This document shows positions 27,064-33,365 of a DNA stretch of 33,365 nucleotides, in pieces. The stretch covers positions 1-33,365 of the forward strand of contig JAIBFA010000050.1 of assembly GCA_019459325.1 (NCBI GenBank), given 5' to 3'. Source of the stretch: Thiobacillus sp. (lineage in GTDB: Bacteria; Pseudomonadota; Gammaproteobacteria; Burkholderiales; Thiobacillaceae). Position numbers and translations under genes: made by a program. Under the pieces are notes generated by a model, which ran no database searches, was not told where the DNA came from, and saw only the letters and a list, made by a program, of their open reading frames with translations. The number at the start of each line of letters is the position of its first letter. Within the stretch, counting starts at the first letter, position 1.

Positions 27064-27659
27064 AACAGCCCAATATCATCACGCTTGGCATGACGCTCTC
27101 ATTGGTTCTGCTCGCCGGCTGCGCTACGCCTCAGGCAGTTCTTGATCAGGCAAACAATGGCGTTTCCATGACCCTTTATCTGCAGGAACACCTTACGGAC
27201 TTTCATCGGGTGCAGGCAAGTATCGCTCAGGGAAGGGTCGATTCAATTCGTCGACAACAAGCCCTGATCGCGGCCTACGACAGTGATTCGGTATTTGACG
27301 CCCGAGTACTGCAAGCCGCAGGAAAGACCGATGAGCTCAAGCTGTATAACCAATTGAAGGAACTTTCAGACAGTCGTGCGAAGAACGCTAGGGAGCTTCA
27401 AGCCACCCTTGCCACGATTGACGTACAAATGGACAAACTGGTCACACCTCTCCGCGGCCACACAGAGAAATTGAAGGAGACTCAGACCGCACTGGCGGCC
27501 TTTGGCACTCAACACACGACCAGGGGGCGTGTTGATCTAGGTGTCGGTTTCGCCAAGACCCTCAAGAAGACGCTTGATGATAACAAGAGCAAGGCTGACG
27601 CAGCCCTTGAGAAGGCTTCGTCCAAGCCCGCTGTACAAACCGCAGTTGTCAAACCCTAA
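27060..27659 (+). CDS. Unrecognised lipoprotein (cassette gene 2)
   Basis: 199 residues. The N terminus has a lipoprotein signal with lipobox LLAGC (C21) and alanine at +2, pointing to the outer membrane. The mature part is helical and charged, with heptad-like stretches (ELKLYNQLKELSDSRAKNA, then IDVQMDKLVTPLRGHTEKL) and an alanine- and lysine-rich tail. No known family is recognised. The ATG overlaps the stop of cassette gene 1, so the two proteins are made together and may form an envelope complex. Confidence 0.82.
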   Translation: MKQPNIITLGMTLSLVLLAGCATPQAVLDQANNGVSMTLYLQEHLTDFHRVQASIAQGRVDSIRRQQALIAAYDSDSVFDARVLQAAGKTDELKLYNQLKELSDSRAKNARELQATLATIDVQMDKLVTPLRGHTEKLKETQTALAAFGTQHTTRGRVDLGVGFAKTLKKTLDDNKSKADAALEKASSKPAVQTAVVKP

Positions 27660-27668
27660 GGGGAAATC

Positions 27669-28055
27669 ATGGAAAGAAAGACCATCGATGAATGCAGTCC
27701 GGATGAGGCACTGGCCTATCTTAAGACTTACTTGGCCACCGTTGATGTCGTATCTGAAGCACAGAGCAAGTGCGACACAATGGCCACGAAAGCGGCCGCG
27801 GCGACTGAACGAAGCAAGTATCGTGCATTGTCGCTTGAGGCAGAACGCGACCTTGAACTCCTAGTGAACCAGCGACGCGCCTTTCTGAATGGCAAGAGCG
27901 CAATCCGCCCGCCCGATGAGGCCACGGTAGAGCGTGCCAGGGATTTAGCGGAGCGGGTCGGCAAGATCAATGCAAGTAGCGCAAAAATAAACGCGATGCT
28001 GGAGCTGGTTCGGGAAGGCTTGGAGGCATTCAACAGCCTCTCATCGGGTGAATAG
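27669..28055 (+). CDS. Unrecognised small cytosolic helical protein (cassette gene 3)
   Basis: 128 residues, ATG at 27669 with AAGGGGA upstream, 9 bases after the lipoprotein stop. There is no signal or membrane segment. It is strongly helical and charged, like a short coiled-coil adaptor. One cysteine is in ECSPDEA and one in SKCDTM. The family is unknown. It may be a cytoplasmic partner of the first two proteins; this is inferred only from gene order. Confidence 0.75.
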   Translation: MERKTIDECSPDEALAYLKTYLATVDVVSEAQSKCDTMATKAAAATERSKYRALSLEAERDLELLVNQRRAFLNGKSAIRPPDEATVERARDLAERVGKINASSAKINAMLELVREGLEAFNSLSSGE

Positions 28056-28187
28056 CGCAGAGACGGCTCGCACAACGGCACAATGGACAAAAGGATAGTT
28101 CAGGCAATGTCATGCTAACAACTGGCTTTTTTGCTGAAAGCAGACTGCCGCAGCGATCACCCTGAAGGGCTGTTCCTGGCCGATTCT

Positions 28188-28225
28188 GCCTGACAAAGAC
28201 CCCGAACTTGTTCTGTCTGTCAGGC
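28188..28225. repeat. Inverted repeat between the cassette and the CBS gene
   Basis: GCCTGACA (28188-28195) and TGTCAGGC (28218-28225) flank a 22-base loop in the 190-base gap between two convergent genes. It could end either transcript or be a relic of a mobile element end; no U-tract is present. Confidence 0.4.
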
Positions 28226-28245
28226 CACATCTGAATTTCTACAAT

Positions 28246-28695
28246 CTATGTACGGTCAGTCGCTTCGCGCTGCCGCTCGTGTGACACCAGCTTCGCCAGT
28301 TCAGTCATTTCCTCCGCCAGCAGGCTCAGCAGGTCGTCGAGCGTCAGGATACCGACCAGGCCCCCATCACGGTCGACCACCGGCATGCGCCGCACGCCCT
28401 TGCCCCGCATGAAGCGGAGTGCCTCGAACAGGCCTTGGCTCTCGAGCACGGTCGCCACGTCCGGGCCCATGATGTCGCCTACCTTGAGTGCTTCCGGATT
28501 CACGCCGGCTGCCACGACTTCCACCACGATGTCGCGGTCGGTGACGATGCCGACGGGATACTTGCGGCCCTGCCTTTCCTCGACCACCACCAGATCGCCG
28601 ACGTGGTGCTTACGCATCAACTGCGCAGCATCCACCACCGGAAACGCCCTCTCCGCGATCACCACGTCGCGGTTGCAAATTTCGCCCACTGCCAT
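28246..28695 (-). CDS. CBS-pair domain protein
   Basis: 149 residues consisting of two CBS units: one around AAQLMRKHHVGDLVVVEE and PVGIVTDRDIV, the other around ALRFMRGKGVRRMPVVD and LVGILTLDDLLSLLA. CBS pairs sense adenine nucleotides or similar ligands. This one has no attached catalytic domain, so its partner is unknown. The start is the ATG at 28695 with AAGGAG upstream. It follows narL on the same strand, with 83 bases between, so it may belong to the narXL transcript. Confidence 0.92.
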   Translation of the reverse strand: MAVGEICNRDVVIAERAFPVVDAAQLMRKHHVGDLVVVEERQGRKYPVGIVTDRDIVVEVVAAGVNPEALKVGDIMGPDVATVLESQGLFEALRFMRGKGVRRMPVVDRDGGLVGILTLDDLLSLLAEEMTELAKLVSHERQREATDRT

Positions 28696-28778
28696 GTCGT
28701 GCTCCTTGTTTTAACGGACCTGTCATTCAAGATAGTCGACTCCAGGAATCAGGTTGGCACGAACGGCCCAGACGGACT

Positions 28779-29438
28779 TCAGGGCTTGGCCTGGCGCCGG
28801 CAACGGTCGGCCCACACCGCCGCTTCGACCCGCGAGCGCAGGTTGAGCTTTTTCAGCAGGTGCTTGACGTGGACTTTCACGGTGCCTTCGGTGATGCCCA
28901 TGTCCTTCGCGATCAGCTTGTTGCTCTTGCCGTCGATCAGGTGTTCGAGGATGCGTCCTTCCTGCTCGGTGAGCCCGGCCTCGGCCAGATGGGTGGGGCG
29001 GCTCTTCTCGCGCAGCGAGGCCACCAGTAACTGGGTGAGGCGTTCGCTGATGGTGATCTTGCCGCGCGCCGCCTCGGCCAGTTGCTGCATCAGGTCTTCC
29101 GGTTCCATGTCCTTCAGCAGGTAGCCGTCGGCGCCGGCCTGCAGCGCGGCCATCAGGTCTTCGGCCTGATCGGACACGGTCAGCATGATGATGCGCGCGT
29201 CGAGGCCCTCGTCCTTGAGTGTCTTCAGCACCTCGACCCCGTTCATGTCCTTCATGTTGAGGTCGAGCAGGATCATGTCCGGTTGCAGGCGGCGCGCGAG
29301 CTCGATGCCCTCGCGGCCGCTCGGCGCCTCGCCGACGAAGCGGAATTCGGGCGCGGCCTGGATCAGCTGGATCACGCCCTTGCGAAACAGCGGGTGGTCG
29401 TCGACGATGAGGATGGTCTGGGGTTCTGCCGGGTTCAT
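28779..29438 (-). CDS. narL: Nitrate/nitrite response regulator NarL
   Basis: 219 residues. The receiver domain has the acidic pocket D13-D14, phosphoacceptor D59 (MILLDLNMKD) and K109 (GYLLKD). The LuxR-type DNA-binding domain lies near residues 150-215 (LTEQEGRILEHLIDGKSNKLIA, then TVKVHVKHLLKKLNLRSRVEAAVWA), very like E. coli NarL. It controls nitrate-respiration genes; sites matching its heptamer are present before narK1. The ATG at 29438 lies 5 bases after the narX stop. The longer frame to 29786 runs inside narX and is rejected. Confidence 0.95.
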   Translation of the reverse strand: MNPAEPQTILIVDDHPLFRKGVIQLIQAAPEFRFVGEAPSGREGIELARRLQPDMILLDLNMKDMNGVEVLKTLKDEGLDARIIMLTVSDQAEDLMAALQAGADGYLLKDMEPEDLMQQLAEAARGKITISERLTQLLVASLREKSRPTHLAEAGLTEQEGRILEHLIDGKSNKLIAKDMGITEGTVKVHVKHLLKKLNLRSRVEAAVWADRCRRQAKP

Positions 29439-29443
29439 GGGTT

Positions 29444-31372
29444 TCAGCTTGCGTTGACGGGATGAATCGGGTTGAGTGCGTCGTGCCGGGTGCCCGGCAT
29501 GAAATGCAGGGTGACGCGGGTACCCAGCGCGGGCAGGTTCTCGATGCTCAAGCGGCCGCCCATATGCTTCGCCCGCTCTTCCATGATGGTGAGGCCGTAA
29601 TGATGCGCCCCCGCCGCCTGGCGGACGCCGATGCCGTCGTCGGTCACGGTGGCCGAGACCGAGCCGTCGCTGGTGCATATCACCCTGACCTCGGCCTGCC
29701 GCGCATGCGCGTGGTTGAGCACGTTCGACAGTGCCTCGCGCACGATCTGCAGGGTGTGGATTTCCTCGTTGGCAGTGAGCGTGCAACCGGCCAGATGGAC
29801 CTCCAGCGCAATCGGGATCGCGCCGCGCTCGGAGAATTCGGTCACCGTGCTCTGCAGCGCGGTGGCGAGCCCCTCCCCCTCGATACGCAGGCGGAAGGTC
29901 GTCAACAGCTCACGCAACTGGCGGTAGGCGCTGTTCAGGCCTTCGCGCAGCTCCTCCAGCACCTCTCGGGCCTCGCCTCCCCGCTGCGGATTGTCCACCA
30001 GCGGCTTCAGGCGGCTGACCTGGATTTTCATATAGGCGAGCGACTGCGCCAGCGAATCGTGCAGATCGCGCGCCAGTGCCGCACGCTCTTCCAGCAGCGA
30101 CAGCCGGCGGCTCTGCTCGGTACGCCGTGCGGTGCCGATGGCGATGCCGATATGGCGCGACAGCGCGTCCAGCAGTTGGGTTTGCCAGGGCGCCAGCTCC
30201 TTGCCCGTGGGCATGTCCAGCTGCAGCACGCCGTAGTGCTGCTCGGTGTCCTTCAGCGGCAGTGACAGCACGCGCCGACCATCCTTGAGCGGGTGCACGG
30301 CCAGCGCCGGGTGGGCCAGGCATTCGGCACAGCTCATCAGGCCGCACAGGTCGGCATCGCCGCTTTCCGGGTGCAGCGTGCTGGCGATCACCCGTGCGCG
30401 CGTCTCGCCAGCTTCCACCAGGCAGGCCAGCCCGTGGCCGACGCCGAGGACGTTTTCCAGGTCCTTCAGCAGGATGGCGTAAGTGTCAGGCGCCACTGGC
30501 CCGTTGTATAGCCGTGCGATGGAGTGATACAGCAGCTCAAGCGAGCGGTTGGCGATGGTGAGCTCGGCGGTCTTGTCCGTCACCCGCGCTTCCAGGTTCT
30601 GGTAAAGCTTGGAGAGGTCTTCCGCCATGTGGTTGAAGGCCTGGCCCAGGCGTCCGATTTCGTCTTCGCCGGTCAGGTCGGTGCGCACGGCAAGATTGCC
30701 CTGTCCAATCTGGTCGGCCAGACCCAGCAGACCGCGCAGCGGCTGAACCAGAATGTTGTAGACCAGATAAATGGAAAGGGCCACCACGAGCAGGGTGGCA
30801 ATGACCGCTGCGCCGAGGATGACGCGCATGACCAGAATTTTCGCTTCGGCAGCCTCTTCGATCTGTTTGACCAGATCGTTGATGCGGGCGACGAATTCGG
30901 GGATCTCGTCCAGCACGGCGCCGTTTGCGATCGTCGACGGAGACGCGGCCGGCAGACTGATCAGGCCGGGTTTGATCTGCATGCGCCAGCTGCTTTCAAC
31001 CTGCCGGTAAACCTGCCTGAGCGAGGTGGTTTCATCGTCCGGCAGGACGGCCAGGATGGGGTCTGCCTTCAAGTCATTTTCAAACCGGCTGATGGCCTGT
31101 TCCAGGATCTGCCGGTATTCGGACCTTTCGTGCTGCTGGAGACGCTGGTGGATGGAAGCCATTCTCCAGCTCTGCATCCGCAGGCTGCCTGCCACGTTGA
31201 TCGCCTGGCCACTGCCCTGCGTGGTTTCCGCCACCATCCAGGAGGTGGACATGCTGGCCACCGCCAGCACGGTGATGGCGGCGAACATGCCGCCCAGCCG
31301 CAGCAGCAGCGAGTTTTGCAGCCTATTCCACCCCACGCGGTTCACTTGTTTTCTCCATGCAATCAGCTTCAT
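29444..31372 (-). CDS. narX: Nitrate/nitrite sensor histidine kinase NarX
   Basis: 642 residues. The first membrane helix is at about 21-48. A periplasmic sensor follows, whose start AINVAGSLRMQSWRM (58-71) matches the nitrate-binding P-box. The second helix is at about 178-206, then a HAMP domain (to about 258) and a GAF-like central module with C317, C343, C348 and C351. The HisKA_3 site is ERAALARDLHDSLAQS with H438, and an ATPase domain ends the protein. It phosphorylates NarL when nitrate is bound. The ATG at 31372 has GGGA just upstream. It is divergent from narK1. Confidence 0.95.
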   Translation of the reverse strand: MKLIAWRKQVNRVGWNRLQNSLLLRLGGMFAAITVLAVASMSTSWMVAETTQGSGQAINVAGSLRMQSWRMASIHQRLQQHERSEYRQILEQAISRFENDLKADPILAVLPDDETTSLRQVYRQVESSWRMQIKPGLISLPAASPSTIANGAVLDEIPEFVARINDLVKQIEEAAEAKILVMRVILGAAVIATLLVVALSIYLVYNILVQPLRGLLGLADQIGQGNLAVRTDLTGEDEIGRLGQAFNHMAEDLSKLYQNLEARVTDKTAELTIANRSLELLYHSIARLYNGPVAPDTYAILLKDLENVLGVGHGLACLVEAGETRARVIASTLHPESGDADLCGLMSCAECLAHPALAVHPLKDGRRVLSLPLKDTEQHYGVLQLDMPTGKELAPWQTQLLDALSRHIGIAIGTARRTEQSRRLSLLEERAALARDLHDSLAQSLAYMKIQVSRLKPLVDNPQRGGEAREVLEELREGLNSAYRQLRELLTTFRLRIEGEGLATALQSTVTEFSERGAIPIALEVHLAGCTLTANEEIHTLQIVREALSNVLNHAHARQAEVRVICTSDGSVSATVTDDGIGVRQAAGAHHYGLTIMEERAKHMGGRLSIENLPALGTRVTLHFMPGTRHDALNPIHPVNAS

Positions 31373-31422
31373 TCCCAGGTGCGCGAAGCGTAATACACCC
31401 CCCGGTCAGACATTACGAATAA

Positions 31423-31436
31423 AAGGGTATACCTCT
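31423..31436. promoter_or_regulatory. NarL-type heptamer pair, narX-proximal
   Basis: TACCTCT at 31430-31436 matches TACYYMT perfectly. Directly abutting on its left, AAGGGTA is a six-of-seven match on the opposite strand. The site lies 51-64 bases upstream of narX and may serve narX autoregulation or narK1 activation. Confidence 0.5.
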
Positions 31437-31470
31437 TCTTTGCCAACGGTTTCCCGTCCCGCCGGAACGG

Positions 31471-31494
31471 ACAAAAAAAATAATAAAAAACAAA
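31471..31494. promoter_or_regulatory. A-rich tract in the narX/narK1 gap
   Basis: This run is almost all A (ACAAAAAAAATAATAAAAAA and a few more bases) in otherwise GC-rich DNA. Such tracts bend DNA or act as UP elements. It lies between the two NarL-like sites. Confidence 0.5.
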
Positions 31495-31514
31495 GCACTA
31501 TCAAATACCCCCTC

Positions 31515-31530
31515 TACCCCTAACGAGGTA
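31515..31530. promoter_or_regulatory. Near-consensus 7-2-7 NarL/NarP binding site before narK1
   Basis: TACCCCT-AA-CGAGGTA fits the consensus TACYYMT-N2-AKRRGTA at 13 of 14 defined positions (C for A at the start of the right half). Its centre is about 110 bases before the narK1 start. TACCCCC at 31506-31512 is a further near match. With narXL next door, NarL control of narK1 is strongly suggested. Confidence 0.75.
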
Positions 31531-31553
31531 TATCGCCTGCATTTCGGGCCGAG

Positions 31554-31575
31554 TCACCCGCTGGCAAGCGAGTGA
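31554..31575 (+). repeat. Hairpin in the narK1 leader
   Basis: TCAC-C-CGCT-GGCA-AGCG-A-GTGA forms a stem with one internal mismatch and a 4-base loop, about 60 bases before the narK1 ATG. It lies in the presumed untranslated leader. Its function is unknown. Confidence 0.5.
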
Positions 31576-31632
31576 GCATTGGCGTAAAAAACACCCAACG
31601 GTCTTTTTATCTCCTCAGACAAGAGGTGGATT

Positions 31633-32898
31633 ATGGCAACCCAACAATACAAGGCATGGTCGGTCGTCATCATGAGCACACTGGCATTCACAGTGTGTTT
31701 CATGATCTGGATGATGTTCGCCGTTATCGGCGTCCCCATCAAGCAGCAGCTGGGCCTGAACGAGACCCAGTTCGGCATCCTGGTCGCCACGCCGGTGCTG
31801 ACCGGCTCCCTGATCCGCGTTCCGCTGGGGATGTGGACGGACAAATTCGGCGGCCGCATCGTGTTCTTCATCCTGATGCTCTCCACGGTCATCCCGATCT
31901 GGCTGATTTCCTACGCGACCGCGTTCTGGCATTTCCTGGTGGTCGGCCTGTTCGTCGGCCTGGCGGGCGGTTCGTTCACCGTCGGCATTGCCTATTGCGC
32001 CCGCTGGTTCCCCAGGGAACGGCAGGGGCTGGCGATGGGCATTTTCGGTGCCGGCAACACCGGGGCCGCCGTCACCAAGCTGTTGGCACCCATCATCGTC
32101 ATCGGTTACGGCTGGACGATGGTGCCCAAGGTGTATGCGGTGCTGATGCTGGTGACCGCCATCGTGTTCTGGTTCTTCACCTACAGCGACCCCGGTCACA
32201 AGGTCGGCAAGCACGTCACCATCCGAGAGCAGCTTGCCGCCTTCAAGGACCCGAAGGTCTGGCGTTACAGCCAGTACTACTCGATCGTGTTCGGCGGCTA
32301 TGTGGCGCTGGCCCTGTGGATGACCAAGTACTACGTCAGCGAATACGGCTTCGACCTCAAGACCGCCGCCTTGCTGGCTGCCGCCTTCAGCATCCCCGGC
32401 GGTCTGCTGCGGGCAATCGGCGGCCATTTCTCCGACAAATTCGGGGCACACACCATGACATGGTGGGTGCTGTGGATTTCGCTGGTCTGCCTGTTCTTCC
32501 TGTCCTACCCGCAGAGCGACATCACCATCCAGACCCTCAACGGCCCGAAGACATTCCATTTCGGCCTGAATGCGACGCTGTTCACCATCATCATGTTCAC
32601 CCTGGGCATCGTGTTCGCCCTCGGCAAGGCCTCGGTCTTCAAGTACATCTCCGACGATTACCCCGACAACATCGGCGTGGTGTCCGGCGTGGTCGGCCTC
32701 GCTGGCGGCCTCGGTGGCTTCCTGATGCCGATCATGTTCGGCGCGCTGGTCGATCTCACCGGTATCCGCTCCTCCGCGTTCATGCTGATGTTCGGCGTGG
32801 TGTGGGTCTCGCTGATGTGGATGTACTGGACGGAAGTACGGCCGATGGATGCGGCCCGCGAACTGAAGCGGGCGCCGGCCGGGGACCTGATGGAGTAG
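31633..32898 (+). CDS. narK1: Nitrate/nitrite transporter, NarK1 type
   Basis: 421 residues with about twelve membrane helices of the major facilitator superfamily. The nitrate-signature segments are visible: GLFVGLAGGSFTVGIAYCARWFP in the first half and GVVSGVVGLAGGLGGFLMP in the second. PLGMWTDKFGGRIVFF is the usual loop after helix 2. NarK1-type proteins are thought to bring nitrate in with protons. The start is the ATG at 31633 with AGGTGG upstream. It is followed by narK2, as in several denitrifiers, where NarK1 and NarK2 are adjacent or fused. Confidence 0.95.
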   Translation: MATQQYKAWSVVIMSTLAFTVCFMIWMMFAVIGVPIKQQLGLNETQFGILVATPVLTGSLIRVPLGMWTDKFGGRIVFFILMLSTVIPIWLISYATAFWHFLVVGLFVGLAGGSFTVGIAYCARWFPRERQGLAMGIFGAGNTGAAVTKLLAPIIVIGYGWTMVPKVYAVLMLVTAIVFWFFTYSDPGHKVGKHVTIREQLAAFKDPKVWRYSQYYSIVFGGYVALALWMTKYYVSEYGFDLKTAALLAAAFSIPGGLLRAIGGHFSDKFGAHTMTWWVLWISLVCLFFLSYPQSDITIQTLNGPKTFHFGLNATLFTIIMFTLGIVFALGKASVFKYISDDYPDNIGVVSGVVGLAGGLGGFLMPIMFGALVDLTGIRSSAFMLMFGVVWVSLMWMYWTEVRPMDAARELKRAPAGDLME

Positions 32899-32908
32899 CA
32901 AAGCCTGG

Positions 32909-32925
32909 GCCGGGCGATGCCCGGC
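32909..32925 (+). repeat. Hairpin between narK1 and narK2
   Basis: GCCGGGC-GAT-GCCCGGC is a perfect 7-bp stem in the 58-base gap between the two transporter genes. It lacks a U-tract, so it more likely stabilises or sets processing of the joint mRNA than ends it. Confidence 0.65.
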
Positions 32926-32956
32926 TCCGTTGGTCAACATAGAAGAGGAAGTCGCC

Positions 32957-33365
32957 ATGCCTACCAACATCAAGGAATGGAATCCGGAGGACCCGACATT
33001 CTGGGAAACGACCGGCAAGAAGATTGCCTACCGCAATCTCTGGATTTCGGTGCCGGCCCTGCTGTGCGGCTTTGCCGTGTGGCTGATGTGGGGAATCATC
33101 ACGGTGCAGATGTCCAACCTGGGCTTCCCCTTCAGCAAGGATGAACTGTTCACGCTGACCGCCATTTCCGGTCTGGCCGGGGCGACGATGCGCATCCCCT
33201 CATCCTTCTTCATCCGGCTGGCGTGCGGCCGCAACGTCATCTTCCTCACCACCTCGATGCTGCTGGCGCCGGCCATCGGCACCGGCATCGTCCTGCAGCA
33301 CCCCGACTGGCCGCTGTGGACGTTCCAACTGATGGCGCTGTGGTCGGGCGTCGGTGGCGGCAACT
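32957..33365 (+). CDS. narK2: Nitrate/nitrite transporter, NarK2 type (5' part)
   Basis: 136 codons are present before the window ends. The start MPTNIKEWNPEDPTFWE and the first helix LWISVPALLCGFAVWLMWGI are typical of NarK2-type nitrate/nitrite antiporters. PFSKDELFTLTAISGLAGATMRIP and the beginning of the nitrate signature (LWSGVGGGN) follow. The ATG at 32957 has an AGAGGAAG site. Nitrate reductase genes (narGHJI) would be expected next but lie outside the window. Confidence 0.93.
   Translation, partial: MPTNIKEWNPEDPTFWETTGKKIAYRNLWISVPALLCGFAVWLMWGIITVQMSNLGFPFSKDELFTLTAISGLAGATMRIPSSFFIRLACGRNVIFLTTSMLLAPAIGTGIVLQHPDWPLWTFQLMALWSGVGGGN

Noticed and set aside
28100-28230. Possible integron attC-like site (GCTAACAA and a later inverted repeat)
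   Set aside because: The core sites are not complementary and the spacing does not fit; no integrase is in the window.
29439-29786. Long form of NarL with about 116 extra residues
   Set aside because: It overlaps narX in another frame; the ATG at 29438 begins a normal receiver domain.
31373-31632. FNR/Anr box before narK1
   Set aside because: Only an ATCAA half-site is visible; the TTGAT half at the right distance is missing.
31615-33018. Minus-strand open frame of 467 codons across narK1/narK2
   Set aside because: A shadow of two clear transporter genes; its product has no recognisable content.

Overview
The window looks like chromosome of a chemolithoautotrophic, nitrate-respiring sulfur- and hydrogen-oxidising betaproteobacterium, most likely Thiobacillus or a close relative. 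This is inferred from the gene mix (soxZ end, dsrA, an Isp-type [NiFe] hydrogenase, narXL with narK1/narK2) and the GC-rich coding style; no database comparison was made.

Layout. 1-3851 (+): the 3' end of soxZ with a strong terminator, a cytosolic triple-BON protein, a complete dsrA without a neighbouring dsrB, a small exported protein, a small membrane protein and a VOC-fold protein. 3941-12741 (-): a nine-gene A/V-type ATPase cluster read H-C-I-K-F-E-A-B-D. 12746-19178 (-): an Isp-type [NiFe] hydrogenase cluster read hupD-hupH-hynS-isp1-isp2-hynL-hupE. The two clusters are on the same strand, and only 4 nt separate the hupE stop from the GTG start of ATPase subunit H, so they look like one 15-kb, 16-gene transcription unit. 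19328-25052 (+): the divergent maturation operon hypC-A-B-D-F-E. 25053-25512: a 460-base non-coding stretch with a sigma-54-like GG-N10-GC element, an upstream inverted repeat and a 28-bp palindrome. 25513-28055 (+): three unrecognised genes (exported helical protein, lipoprotein, small cytosolic helical protein) of visibly lower GC. 28246-31372 (-): a CBS-pair protein and the nitrate two-component system narX-narL. 31633-end (+): narK1 and the start of narK2, divergent from narX, with a near-consensus NarL site between them.

How it fits together. HynSL would oxidise H2 at the outer face of the membrane and pass electrons through Isp1/Isp2. HypA-F, HupD, HupH and HupE supply the NiFe(CN)2CO site, cleave the large-subunit tail and possibly bring in nickel. 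NarXL senses nitrate and probably controls narK1K2 and the nitrate reductase genes expected downstream. The A/V-ATPase would interconvert ATP and an ion gradient, and its linkage to the hydrogenase suggests that H2 oxidation and this rotary enzyme are expressed together. The most notable items are the hydrogenase/ATPase supra-operon, the solitary dsrA, the unknown three-gene cassette with its promoter-like leader, and long hairpin repeats inside the ATPase cluster. I saw no tRNA, rRNA, CRISPR array or intact insertion sequence.
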